Shown: positions 52,155 to 61,581, numbered from the stretch's first letter. The stretch is 64,000 nucleotides of DNA from NVTR01 sp965237505 (GCA_965237505.1 CBDEFR010000004.1:186001-250000), one strand, 5' to 3'. Notes: generated from the letters alone by a model not told the origin. Program-made: numbers and translations.

Positions 52155-52979
52155 ATGAAGGACGATGCCCACCATCACTTGTGGAGGCGCGCCAGGGGGG
52201 ACTACGCTTGGATGACGCCGGATAAGGGCGCTATTTATCGAGATTTCGCCCCCTCGGATCTGGCCCCCCACCTGAAGCAAGCGGGAATTGAGAAAACAAT
52301 TGTAGTTCAAGCCGCGGAAACGGTTGCTGAAACTGAATTCCTGATTTCTATTACGGAACAAACCGACTGGATCTCTGGTGTCGTCGGCTGGGTTGATATG
52401 GAAAGTCCCGAAGCAATTCCCAATTTGGACCGCCTGTCCCGCTCAGCGGCATTCAAGGGAATAAGGCCAATGATTCAGGGCATCGCAGACGATGATTGGA
52501 TCCTAAATCCCAGACTGGATCCTGTTTTTGACGCTTTAGTTGAGATGGGGCTGGCGTTTGATGCTCTGGTTCTGCCGCGCCATTTATCCAGGCTATTGAA
52601 ACGCCTGGATAAACACCCCGGTCTCCAGTGTGTAATTGATCACGGTGCGAAACCGGACCTTGCCGCCGGAGACCTTCAGGAGTGGAAAATCGACATGTCG
52701 GAACTGGCAAATAGTACCAGCTGTTTCTGCAAATTCTCGGGTCTTGTCACTGAAGCTGGCGCTGGTAATTTAATTGATACCATTCGCCCGGCGGCCGAAC
52801 ATATTTTGGCTGAATTTGGCGCCAAACGCGTAATGTTCGGAAGCGATTGGCCAGTTATCAACCTTGCAAGCAACTATGCTGACTGGGTCAAGATAACACA
52901 CACACTTGTCCACCATTTCAGTCCTGAAGACAAAGACAGCCTTTGGCGGAAAACCGCTGAGGATTTCTATTCGGTATGA
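52155..52979 (+). CDS. Amidohydrolase-family lactonase, probable L-fuconolactonase
   Basis: The 274-residue TIM-barrel enzyme of the amidohydrolase-2 group has the metal motif DAHHHLWRRARGDYAWM (the HxH pair near the N-terminus), QCVIDHGAKPDL (His) and VMFGSDWPVINL (Asp). It resembles L-fuconolactone and L-rhamnonolactone hydrolases and would open L-fuconolactone to L-fuconate. The ATG overlaps the original IclR stop. Intact coding sequence, but ISAs1 now lies directly upstream. Confidence 0.87.
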   Translation: MKDDAHHHLWRRARGDYAWMTPDKGAIYRDFAPSDLAPHLKQAGIEKTIVVQAAETVAETEFLISITEQTDWISGVVGWVDMESPEAIPNLDRLSRSAAFKGIRPMIQGIADDDWILNPRLDPVFDALVEMGLAFDALVLPRHLSRLLKRLDKHPGLQCVIDHGAKPDLAAGDLQEWKIDMSELANSTSCFCKFSGLVTEAGAGNLIDTIRPAAEHILAEFGAKRVMFGSDWPVINLASNYADWVKITHTLVHHFSPEDKDSLWRKTAEDFYSV

Positions 52980-53179
52980 CACCTCTCGCTGTGAGTCCGA
53001 CATTCGGATATTGGCGGCAAAGTAGCACTCGACTTACCCAACATAATCCCAATTCCAAACCCGAGCCTCTATTTTGTCTTGATCAATTCAGCTCAACAAT
53101 TTCGGGCCAATCTCAACAATGACTTAGCTAACCCCGATTCTGGATAATGATTTTGTTGAGAGGGATTGGGTCCGTCTGC
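52980..53179. other. No supported gene
   Basis: AT-rich spacer ending at the IS21 left end. A weak palindromic stretch occurs near 53093-53155 (CTCAACAATTTCGGGCC, CTCAACAATGACTTAG as a loose direct repeat). Nothing else. Confidence 0.4.
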
Positions 53180-53293
53180 TGAGAACGGCGGTGACAAATT
53201 AGTCCACGGAAGCGGCGGGATTTCCCAGCTGCGGGCGGAGTAAAACTCTGCCACCTGTAGCCTTCGATCTTTTTTGAGATGGAAGGCGGGAGG

Positions 53294-54792
53294 ATGTACA
53301 CCGTGGACCTATATCTGCGCGTTCGGCTGGCCTGCCATGTTGATGGTCTGAGCCAGCGAGAGGCGGCAAGTCGGTTTGGCATTGCGCGCGAGACGGTGAG
53401 GAAGATGCTGCGGCATTCGGAACCGCCGGGATATCGGCGACGCCAGCCACCGAAACGCCCGAAACCGGCCCCTTCACGGATATCATCGACCGTATTCTGG
53501 AGGAGGACCGAACGGTTCACCGTAAGCAGCACCACACGGCGAAGCGTATATTCGAGCGCCTTCGCGACGAACATGGCTTCACGGGCAAAGAGACCATCGT
53601 GAAGGATTACGTTCGGGAACGGCGCCTTCGTCGGCGTGAGATGTTTGTGCCGTTGTCACATCCTCCGGGCCATGCTCAAGCGGACTTTGGCGAGGCGGAT
53701 GCGATCATCGCCGGCGTCAAGTATCGGGCGCATTTTTTCGTCATGACACTTCCCCACAGCGATGCCTGCTTCGTTGCGGCCTACCCGGCGGCGACGACGG
53801 AGGCCTGGCTGGACGGGCACAACAGAGCCTTTGTTTTTTTCGGCGGCGTTCCCCAATCGATTCTTTACGACAACGACAAGTGTCTGGTGTCGCGCATCTT
53901 GTCAGATGGCACGCGGCAACGAACGCGGGCGTTCAGCGGGCTGCAGTCCCATTACCTCTTCGAGGACCGCTACGGCCGTCCCGGCAAGGGTAACGACAAA
54001 GGCAATGTGGAGGGGGTGGTCGGCTATGCCCGGCGGAACTTCATGACGCCGCTTCCCCGGTTCGCGAGCTGGGACGCCTTCAATGGCCACCTGGAAGAGC
54101 AATGCCGCAACCGGCAAGGCAACGTCCTGCGCGGCCACCGCGAGAGCATCGGCGAACGGTTTGTGCGTGACCGCGAAGCGTTGAAGAGGCCACTGCCGGC
54201 ACCGTTCGACGCGTGCGACAAGCAGGGCACGCGGGTCAACTCGCTGTCCCTGGTGCGCTACCGGACGAATGACTATTCCGTGCCCGTCGCCTACGGCCAT
54301 CAGGAAGTCTGGATCCGTGGCTATGTCCACGAGGTGGTTATCGGTTGCGGCGCCGGGATCATTGCCCGACACCCCCGTTCCTACGACCGGGAAGATATGG
54401 TCTTCGATCCGATCCACTACCTGCCTTTGCTGGAGCACAAGATCGGTGCCCTGGATCAGGCCGCGCCGCTAGCCGGATGGGAACTGCCTGATGCCTTCCC
54501 AACCCTGCGCCGTCTCCTGGAGGCGCGCATGGGCAAGGCCGGCAAGCGGGAATACGTCCAGGTCCTTCGGCTTGTGGAGACCTTCGATCTCGAGGTGCTT
54601 CACGGCGCGGTGAAGGACGCCCTGCGCCTGGGTGCGATCGGCTACGACGCCGTCAAACACCTTGTGCTGTGCCGTATCGAGCGACGCCCGCCCAAACTCG
54701 ACCTGGATATCTATCCCTACCTGCCTCGGGCCAACGTGGCGACCACGGCCGCCACCAGTTATATGAGCTTGTTGGGTGGAGGCGCGTCATGA
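53294..54792 (+). pseudogene. istA: IS21 IstA transposase, frameshifted
   Basis: Helix-turn-helix at the start (LSQREAASRFGIARETVRKM). Then a frameshift near 53462 (after PKRPK) after which the correct phase reads DIIDRILEEDRTVHRKQHHT and continues as an open frame with Asp in HAQADFGEADA, Asp in ILYDNDKCLV and Glu in KGNVEGVVGY. The end (LDLDIYPYLPRAN) is intact. Clearly related to the IstA at 4.7-6.2 kb. Confidence 0.88.
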
Positions 54793-55558
54793 CCGATACG
54801 CCGCAAGTGTTGCTGGCCCATCACCTCAAGACCCTGAAACTGCCGACGTTCCTGCGCGAATACGACAAGCTGGCCCGCCAATGCGCCACCGAGGGCGCCG
54901 ACCATGTGCGGTATCTTGTCCGTCTGACCGAGTTGGAACTGATCGACCGTGAGCGCCGCATGGTCGAGCGGCGGATCAGACAGGCCAGGTTCCCCGCCGT
55001 CAAAAGCCTCGACAGCTTCGACTTCAAGGCCATCGCATCGCTCAACAAGATGCTGGTTCTGGAGTTGGCGCGATGCGAATACGTCGAGCGTCGTGAGAAT
55101 ATCATCGCGCTCGGCAACAGCGGAACCGGCAAGACCCATATCGCCCTCGGTCTCGGTCTGGCGGCCTGCCAAAAGGGGCTCTCCGTCGGCTTCCTCACGG
55201 CCGCTGCCCTGGTTCATGAACTGATGGGGCCAGGGATGAAAAACGCCTGTTGCGCCTGCAGAAGCAACTGGCAAAGTATCACCTTCTGATCATCGACGAA
55301 CTCGGCTTCGTGCCGCTCTCGAAGACCGGCGCCGAGCTGCTGTTCGAAGTCTTCAGCCAGCGCTACGAGCGGGGCTCGATCTTGGTGACCTCCAACTTGC
55401 CGTTCGATGAGTGGACGGAGATATTCGGCTCGGAACGCCTGACCGGGGCTTTGCTGGACCGCCTCACCCACCATGTCCATATCCTGGAAATGAACGGCGA
55501 GAGCTATCGTCTCAACCAAAGCCAAAAACGGCGGAAATCCCCAAAATTACCTGCTTAA
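54789..55558 (+). pseudogene. istB: IS21 IstB helper ATPase, frameshifted
   Basis: Starts at the ATG overlapping the istA stop (MTDTPQVLLAHHLKTLKLPT). Walker A GNSGTGKTHIALG and Walker B LLIIDELGFVPLS are present. A base is missing near 55225 (CTGATGGGGCC, where CTGATGGAGGCC would give HELMEARDEKRLL), so the two parts are in different phases. The C-terminal SERLTGALLDRLTHHVHILE signature is intact. Confidence 0.88.
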
Positions 55559-55603
55559 CCGCCGGTGCAATGGTTGACCCGGTGGGTCCACAGGAACCTC
55601 CCA

Positions 55604-55646
55604 CGCTGCTTCGCTCCGCGTAACGCAAGCGCTACACGAAGCAGCG
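55604..55646. repeat. Hairpin conserved after IS21 istB genes, copy 2
   Basis: CGCTGCTTCG at 55604-55613 pairs with CGAAGCAGCG at 55637-55646. Same structure and nearly the same sequence as at 27079-27121. Confidence 0.5.
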
Positions 55647-55757
55647 CGGGTCCCTCCTATGGACTACCGGGACAACCCCCCAACACCGCGTACCGCATAA
55701 CGTCAAGTGGACTAGTTTTGCTCCGCCCGGGTGACTAATTTTGCTCCGCCGTTGACA

Positions 55758-56200
55758 GCCGCCGGCAGATCGCCGCCCGCATCGTCCGGCAGGCGCACCG
55801 CGCGGGCATACTTGCGGGTCGAGACGTTGATCACCATCAGATTCATCGCCCAGGCTTGCAAGAGTTCGGGTTCCGACAGCAGCTCCCAACTCGGCAGGCT
55901 CATCTCCCGACCCGCGAAGTCCCGCACCCGAGGGCGCTCGACCTTCACTTTGCCGCCGTGGTAGGCGATCTCGCTCCGGGTCGTGCCCCATCGATGGCCC
56001 TTGCGCTCGCCCGAGCGGGCGTGGCGCGAACCGCACAAGGCTTCCGCGTCCGCCGACATCATCTCGTTCAAAGACTCGAGGCCCGCCAAAAGGCAAAAGC
56101 GATCGACGCTCATGCGCAGATCGTCGAAGGCCTCCGGCATCGATGGCAAGAGCCGACAGGATGGTTCCGAGGAACGGTCGTTGCGTGTAGTCTTGGTCAT
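55758..56200 (-). pseudogene. IS256-type (mutator) transposase N-terminal fragment
   Basis: Starts at the ATG at 56200 and encodes AFDDLRMSVDRFCLLAGLES, HRWGTTRSEIAYHGGKVKVE, RPRVRDFAGREMSLPSWELL and STRKYARAVRLP, the N-terminal portion of mutator-family transposases. It ends at the IS21 terminus before any catalytic residue. The rest of the gene is not seen on the other side of IS21. Confidence 0.82.
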
Positions 56201-56552
56201 GGCGTCGTTCTCCTTGATGGAATCAGCACCCAGAGCCTAGCGGCTCCAGGCGGACGACGCCTACTTCAGCTTTTCAACAGAGCCCGGGACATCCCCGGGC
56301 GTAGCATGAATGATCTCCCAATTGGAAAGGGCGGGCCGGAACCGTGGCCGGGGCCTACGGCTCCGGCGAAGGGCCGGGTGATGCCGGAAGCCGGTGTCCT
56401 CGCTCTCCCGGCCCCGGTTCACCCGGCTTCAGCGCAACCCGCCTCCTTGCGGGCGGGGGCACGGATATGCAGGACTATGCGGGCGCGGCCCGCGGTATCA
56501 GGCCGGTCCGATGTCGATGCGCTTGGCCCGGGGTTGACGGATAGGAACCTGG
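56201..56552. other. GC-rich intergenic region with hairpins
   Basis: No gene. Two inverted repeats are visible: GCCCGGG at 56282-56288 with CCCGGGC at 56294-56300, and CCCGCC/GGCGGG around 56437-56457. The first copy of a 50-bp direct repeat is at 56491-56540. Base composition changes sharply here from the IS-rich part to a GC-rich block. Confidence 0.5.
56491..56540. repeat. 50-bp direct repeat, left copy
   Basis: Contains CCGGTCCGATGTCGATGCGC and flanking matches. The right copy is at 56932-56981, where on the minus strand it encodes the C-terminus RIDIGPA of the VWA protein. About 80% identical over 50 bp. The 441-bp unit between starts holds the 125-residue gene. Confidence 0.75.
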
Positions 56553-56930
56553 ATGAACCGAACTATCGTCATCGTCGTTGCATTGTCCGTGTTCTTCTCG
56601 ATCGGTCCCCTCGCCGATGAGATCCCTTCCGGATTCGGCCCGGGCAGTTCCAAAGCCAAGGGATTGATGCTCACGTTCGAAGACTGGCCGCCGGATGGTG
56701 TGGACACGGACCCTCTTCTCCGGAAACTTCATTCCGCCGGGCTCAAGGCGGCCCGCAAGTTCCCGCGGTTCAGGGTTTGGGTGTTCGAGTGGGATGAATG
56801 GCAAGAGGGCCGCAGGGCGGAAAACCTGTGTATTGAACTGCTGCTGGACGATCGAACCTCTTCCCTGTTGGAGAGCTGTGAACCCGACTACTTGCTGCAT
56901 CCCGCCCGGCCGGCGGCCGCCGGCAACTAG
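56553..56930 (+). CDS. Secreted 125-residue protein, possible I9-type inhibitor
   Basis: A signal peptide is clear (MNRTIVIVVALSVFFSIGPL, cleavage after LADE or nearby). The mature part is acidic and has VWVFEWDEWQEGRRAENL and a terminal ESCEPDYLLHP. The ending VEPDY-like motif and the short alpha/beta pattern recall subtilisin propeptides (inhibitor family I9), which also exist as free inhibitors; this is a guess from pattern only. No protease gene is near. It overlaps by three bases the reconstructed end of the convergent VWA gene and lies in a unit bounded by a direct repeat. Confidence 0.55.
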   Translation: MNRTIVIVVALSVFFSIGPLADEIPSGFGPGSSKAKGLMLTFEDWPPDGVDTDPLLRKLHSAGLKAARKFPRFRVWVFEWDEWQEGRRAENLCIELLLDDRTSSLLESCEPDYLLHPARPAAAGN

Positions 56931-58291
56931 CCGCGGTGCCGTGCCGGTCCGATGTCGATGCGCTCGCCCCAGGGCTCGCGGTTCGGCCCTCCAGCCGCCC
57001 CCCAATTGACTCAGACCACGGGATAGCCAGGCTCGGCCTCGGGGTAGCTGTCGCATTCCATATCGGTCAGGTAGAGGCAGCAGCCTGGACGCACCCCTTG
57101 CTCATGGAGCCATGCGAAGCCTGGCCGGAAATCGGTCCCGCCCCGCCCCTTGATCGTGATGCTGTCCGGTAGTTCCCCGGCGGGATACTGGGCTGCGTCC
57201 TGCAGCACCGCGTCGACCTGAAGGACATAGATGCTTTCGGGCTGCAGTTCGGCGGCGATTTCGCGGACCTCGGCCCAGAACAGGGCCAGCGTTTCGCCCG
57301 GCAGCGAGGCGGAGGTATCGATGATGATGGCGATGGCATCGATGCCCTCCGAGTGCATCGAGGGTAGATAGAGGCCGCTGTCGATGAAACGCCGGTTGGG
57401 AACGCTCCAGCTATAATCGCGGCGCGCGGCGTCGGTCATGTAGCGGCGCAACAGCGACCGCCAGTCGAGGATGCTCCGGTGCGCTTGCCGGATCGTCTCC
57501 TCGACGGCGCCCGGCGCGTTGCCTTGCGCCCGGGCGAGGCTCGCGGCCTGATGCATGGCCTCGTCCCACGCCTGCTCCTCGGCGGGGGTGTCCACCGACG
57601 ATTCGCCGGGCTCGGCGGTGTCGTCTTGGCGCTCGTCCGCGTCCATGACCTCGCCGGTGCCGCAAGGGTCGTGGCTGGCCGGCGTCTGCCCGGATGGTTT
57701 CGGGCCCGCGCTATTGCTGCTCGATCCCGGCTCGTCCTGCTCTTGCGGACTGTTGTCACCGGAGGGATTTGACGGATCGCCTTGGTCTTCGTCGCCGTCA
57801 CCGCATCGGGGGCCGGCAGCGCTGCCACTGTCATCCACATCGCTGGATGAAGACGCATCGCCCGGATCCTCTGCATCGGCGGACGGTTCCGGAAGCCGGT
57901 CGTAGGCCTGCTCGGCGTTGATGCCGTCCCAGGCTTCGGCCTCGGGCGGCAGGACGAAGCCGGCGTCCCGCAGCAGGCCGTGGGTGACCAGCTGCGAGGC
58001 CCGTTGCCAGCGCTCGGGGTCGCGGCCGCCCCGCCGGGTGTGATGCTTGAGCGCACAGGACAGGACCACGCGCGCCAGCGCGGTCTTGATCCGGTCGGCA
58101 TCGGTGTCCGCCACCCATTGGGGCGCGTAGCGAATGTCTTTACCATCGCTGGCCAGGGTCTCGCGGGTTTCGTCGGCGCGGATCGGCAGCCTTAACGCCA
58201 GGCTGCCGAAGAAGGGCTGGTCGCGCAGCAGCGCGGTCACGCAGTCGCTGACGCGCCGGGCGGATTCCGAGCGGGCATGGGCGGCCATCAT
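56927..58291 (-). pseudogene. VWA/DUF2201-like metallopeptidase-fold protein with a premature TGA
   Basis: From the ATG at 58291 the protein has a helical N-terminus, a long acidic low-complexity middle (about residues 140-235) and a VWA-like C-terminus (IDAIAIIIDTSASLPGETLA, the MIDAS-type DxSxS; GRGGTDFRPGFAWL; CLYLTDMECDSYPE). It stops at TGA 57011-57013 after GYPVV. The same frame continues VNWGAAGGPNREPWGERIDI to TAG 56927-56929, the usual end of this family, and the family has W at the stop position (TGG to TGA). At 427 residues most of the protein is still made. It acts with the MoxR-type ATPase encoded upstream. Confidence 0.8.
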
Positions 58292-59177
58292 GCTGCCTCC
58301 CTGTCCGTGGCGGCGGGCGCGAAGTAGCCCGCGAATTGCGCCGTGAGCGCATCGGCGTCACGCTTGACCTGCCTGCGGAGGTTGGGATCGAAGCGGCCCG
58401 ACGGGCGCAGGGCTCGATGCTGGCGAACTTGTCCTTCACCTCCCGGCACAGCATGGCGAGATCGTCGTCGGCGAAGATGTTGAGCCGGGGCACGACGTCC
58501 ACCAGCTCCCTGATGTTCTCGATCAGGCTGTCGCGGAACACCAGGGGCTTGCCGTTCTCGTCCTCGCGCAAGCGTTCGCCGACACGCTCGACCGCTTCGC
58601 TCAGGCGCCGGTAGAGATCGCGCTGCGCATCGTTTAGACGGGTCCGGACCTGTTGCTCGATGTCCCGCCTGACCCGCTCGGTCTCGCCCTGGGCCAGATC
58701 GGCCATGAAGTGGTGCGCGTCGGGGACCGGGACGATACGGTAGCGAATCGCGAACTTGCCCTGGAGCGCCTCAGTGCCGGGATAGTCCTCCAGGCGGAAC
58801 AACCGGCCGAGGTCGAGGCGGGCCTGGTCGACGTAATCGTCGTAGTCCTCGATAAAGCGGGCGCGCTCGCGCACCACGCGCTCGATCAATGTGTCCAGAG
58901 CGGTGGTATAGCGGTCGTAGTTGGTAACGGTGAGCAGGCGTCCGCCCTGGTCGTCCCAGGGCAAGGTGTTGGCATTGTGACTGGTCCTCGCATTGCTCAT
59001 GGTCGCGGCCAGCGCGGCGAAGGCCTGCTTGGGCAGGAGGCGCTTGTTGTAGCGCCCGGCATTGGTGTCGGCATCGTGATGGATGGCGACCTGTTGGCTG
59101 GCCTGGCGGTCGTAGAGCCTGCCGGACCAGCTGTTGATTCGCAGGCTGACGAGCATGGCGTCATGGGTGAGGTTCAT
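58288..59177 (-). pseudogene. DUF3150-like protein, one-base frameshift near the end
   Basis: The ATG at 59177 has AGGAGA upstream (MNLTHDAMLVSLRINSWSGR). The protein is mostly helical (AGRYNKRLLPKQAFAALAAT, LIERVVRERARFIEDYDDYV, LSEAVERVGERLREDENGKP) and resembles the protein found between CobS-like and CobT-like genes on SXT-type elements. Near 58410 (GAGCCCTGCGCC on the minus strand) a missing C shifts the frame. With it, the protein continues LRPSGRFDPNLRRQVKRDAD and ends at a TGA overlapping the VWA start. Function unknown, presumably a partner of the ATPase-VWA pair. Confidence 0.75.
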
Positions 59178-59200
59178 GGCATTGGTCTCCTGGGGTAGTG

Positions 59201-60226
59201 TCAGCGGGTTTTTTTGGCGGCCCACTGGATGAAGGCCTGGGTGTGCTGGAGCGCGGGCTCGCGGCGGATGCAGGAGCCGACGAGGAACTCGCCGACCTCG
59301 CGCCGCAGCCGTGTGGCGTAGGTGACGATGGCGCCGAGATTGATGTCGTCGGCCATCCTGTAGAGCGAGCCGCAGAGCGCGATCAGCGCACTGGCGTTGC
59401 CGGGGACCACGGCGCCCTCGGGATCGTCGATGACGGTGCGGGGGTGGGGCAGCTCGTGCCAGACGTGCAAGAAGGCCGAGAACTCGACCGCCGCGGCCTC
59501 GCCGACGGTGCCCCGGTAGAGCGCGCGTTCGGCCACCGGATCGAGGTCGTTGCGGCGGTGCACGATGTTCGAGACCATCTCCCATGTCCTCGGACACGGA
59601 AAAGCTTTCTCCGTCGATTGGGGGTTGAAGGCGTGCAACAGCTCGGGCCGCATTTGGATAAAAAAAAGAGTCTCGGCCGCGATTCCATTCGCCGCGCCCC
59701 AGGAACACCAGTCCGCCGCATCGACCCGGATCTCCAGATGGACGAAGCGCGAGGCCAGCGGCGTCGGCATGCGGTAGACAACGCCGCGGTCGCCCTCGCA
59801 GTTGCCGCAGGCGATCAGCGCGGCGCCCTCGGGGAGTTCGTACTCGCCGCATTTGCGGTCGAGCACGAGCTGATAGAGCGCGGCCTGCACCATCGGCAGG
59901 GCCGAGGGCAGTTCCTCCAGGTTGATCAGCCAGCTTCCGTCCGCGTCCGAGGGCGGCAGGAAAGCCGGCGGCGCCCAACGCGTGCGGTCGGCGCCGTCGC
60001 GCCACGGGATGCCGCGCAGATCGACCGGGTCCAACAGCAGGGCGCGGACATCGACATACTCGCGGCCGGCTTGCGCCGCGACCTGCTGGGCGATTTGACT
60101 CTTGGCGCAACCTGGAGCTCCCCATACAACCACCGGTTGGCGGGCTTCGACCAGCAGCGCCAGGGTGCTGGCGAGTTCGCTCGGGCGCAGCGAGTAATCG
60201 GCGGAGATGGTATCGGGCTCGGTCAT
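59201..60226 (-). CDS. MoxR/CobS-type AAA+ ATPase
   Basis: I chose the ATG at 60226 (MTEPDTISADYSLRPSELAS, GGAG upstream); the frame is open another 324 bp. The 341-residue AAA+ protein has Walker A GAPGCAKSQIAQQ, Walker B-like WLINLEELPSALP (Asn replaces the usual Asp), the sensor region LIACGNCEGDRGVVYRMPTP and an Arg finger region (LASRFVHLEI). MoxR ATPases work with VWA proteins as chaperones that insert metal or assemble complexes. First gene of the three-gene set. Confidence 0.85.
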   Translation of the reverse strand: MTEPDTISADYSLRPSELASTLALLVEARQPVVVWGAPGCAKSQIAQQVAAQAGREYVDVRALLLDPVDLRGIPWRDGADRTRWAPPAFLPPSDADGSWLINLEELPSALPMVQAALYQLVLDRKCGEYELPEGAALIACGNCEGDRGVVYRMPTPLASRFVHLEIRVDAADWCSWGAANGIAAETLFFIQMRPELLHAFNPQSTEKAFPCPRTWEMVSNIVHRRNDLDPVAERALYRGTVGEAAAVEFSAFLHVWHELPHPRTVIDDPEGAVVPGNASALIALCGSLYRMADDINLGAIVTYATRLRREVGEFLVGSCIRREPALQHTQAFIQWAAKKTR

Positions 60227-60530
60227 GGCATGCTCCAGACTGGCAGGTGGGATGGATGAGTTGCGGTGCGGACGGCCCCCTCGGGCGCCCCGCTTATGCT
60301 CCGCCGACGCCGGGCTCGGGCTCTCCCGGGCGTGGAGGCATGCGTTGGACGGGACAGGAGCGGCGTGGAGAGATCGCGGGCGGCAGACTCGTGACAGGCC
60401 GGGAAAAGAAAGAGGGACGCCGAAGCGCGTGGGCGAAGCCGCGGGGTACGCGGGCGAAGCGTTTCGTGCTGGATATCGTTCACGATCGGGTCGACCGGCA
60501 ACATCGAAGCCATCGCGCGCGGCGGCGGGA
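60227..60530. other. No supported gene
   Basis: GC-rich upstream region of the ATPase gene. Open frames on both strands appear to be composition effects. A promoter for the leftward set should be here, but no clear motif can be assigned. Confidence 0.4.
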
Positions 60531-60949
60531 TCATGCTTCGTGACCGTCATGGCCGGTGAGTTTCATCGCCGGCGCGACGGCGAGGATGCGGGCAGCGGCT
60601 TCGAGTTCGGGTCCCGATTCGACGATATGCCCCGCGGTGCGCGCGGCTTCGGCGTAAATTAACAAGGAAAAATTGGCGGCAAAGTGAATATCGCGCTCGA
60701 TACCGAGCCCGAAGGGTCCCCGGTATTCGGTTAATTCGAGCAGACCGATTGACCCCAATTCGGGTGTGCCGAAGCCCAAATCAGCCAGCCGAATCCACAT
60801 TCGTCCGGGTATTCGGGATCGAGTTCCGACAGCAGCCAAGTGCCCGCACCGCATGGGTTAAACCACTTGACCACGGGCGCGTGGTCGGGCCCCCTTCGGG
60901 TCCCATTTGCAAGCAGCTTGGTGCGCTGTGCTTCTGTGAGCAGTTTCAT
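60531..60949 (-). pseudogene. DUF2958 protein, one-base frameshift
   Basis: The ATG at 60949 starts MKLLTEAQRTKLLANGTRRG, then PVVKWFNPCGAGTWLLSELD, the usual DUF2958 opening. The frame breaks near 60790 (GGCTGGCTG, where GGCCTGGCTG would give FGLADLGFGTPELG). It then continues IGLLELTEYRGPFGLGIERD, FSLLIYAEAARTAGHIVE to TGA. The family is small, of unknown function and usual on plasmids and integrative elements next to DNA-processing genes. Confidence 0.82.
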
Positions 60950-61080
60950 GGAATGGTCCTCTCGAATATCGGTCATCGGGATGCACCCGCGCCCCGGCCC
61001 GGTGTCGGCGGGCCGAAAGCCGACTCCGGCCCGGAGTGGCGCAAGGCAGGCGGTTTGCGATGGATGAATGGCGTCGGCGA

Positions 61081-61581
61081 TCAGCCGGCCGGCGGCGGTC
61101 CGGTATCGCCGGGACCCAGAATGAGCACGCGTGCACGGCCTCCGCTCACGGTCACATCCGGAGCGCCATCGGCTCTGCGTCCGATCATGACCAGAGGTTT
61201 GTTGCCCGGCGGGGCCGGCGGATCGGCGGCCTCCGTCGTGACGGTGCCGGCGTGTTCAACAAAACGAATACGGACGGTGCCGCCCGCGACCTCAATCCCG
61301 CCGGGCGGGCGGAGGCCGGTCAGCGTGACCACGGGCGGTTCGCCTTTCTCTGTAAAACGGTCGGGAACGGGGAGCGCGGTGTCGCCCCAGGGGTCGGCAT
61401 CCATGCCCTCGGCCAGGGCCTCGACGAATGTTTGACTGGCTTGGTCGACGGACTTCCAGTGGGGATCGTCGCCGGCTTGCTCGATGGCCTTTTCCACTGC
61501 CTCGTCGAGGGTATCGGCTTCGACCGTTACAGTGTTGTGGTAGTGGGATGCGTAGCCGCAACAAACGGTATAGTACGTCAT
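61081..61581 (-). CDS. Unknown 166-residue protein coupled to the GHKL ATPase
   Basis: Starts MTYYTVCCGYASHYHNTVTV and has an N-terminal alpha/beta unit (EADTLDEAVEKAIEQAGDDP) that resembles short DUF domains of plasmid proteins with DEAxxxA helices. The C-terminal half is proline- and glycine-rich beta (VVTLTGLRPPGGIEVAGGTV). No signal peptide or membrane helix. The start overlaps the stop of the GHKL gene (4 bp), so the two are made together. I do not recognise the family. Confidence 0.7.
   Translation of the reverse strand: MTYYTVCCGYASHYHNTVTVEADTLDEAVEKAIEQAGDDPHWKSVDQASQTFVEALAEGMDADPWGDTALPVPDRFTEKGEPPVVTLTGLRPPGGIEVAGGTVRIRFVEHAGTVTTEAADPPAPPGNKPLVMIGRRADGAPDVTVSGGRARVLILGPGDTGPPPAG

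Larger units (their letters stand above)
53180..55757 (+). mobile_element. IS21-family insertion sequence, copy type 3, decayed
   Basis: The ends share AACGGCGG and AAATTAGTC blocks: TGAGAACGGCGG at 53180 and, complemented, TGTCAACGGCGG at 55757. istA and istB read rightward and both have one-base frameshifts. It is inserted into, or has truncated, an IS256-type transposase gene on the right; the matching part is missing on the left. Confidence 0.85.

Noticed and set aside
59198..60259. A 353-codon plus-strand frame opposite the MoxR ATPase gene
   Set aside because: The minus-strand frame contains Walker motifs and a good start; the plus frame is an antisense shadow.
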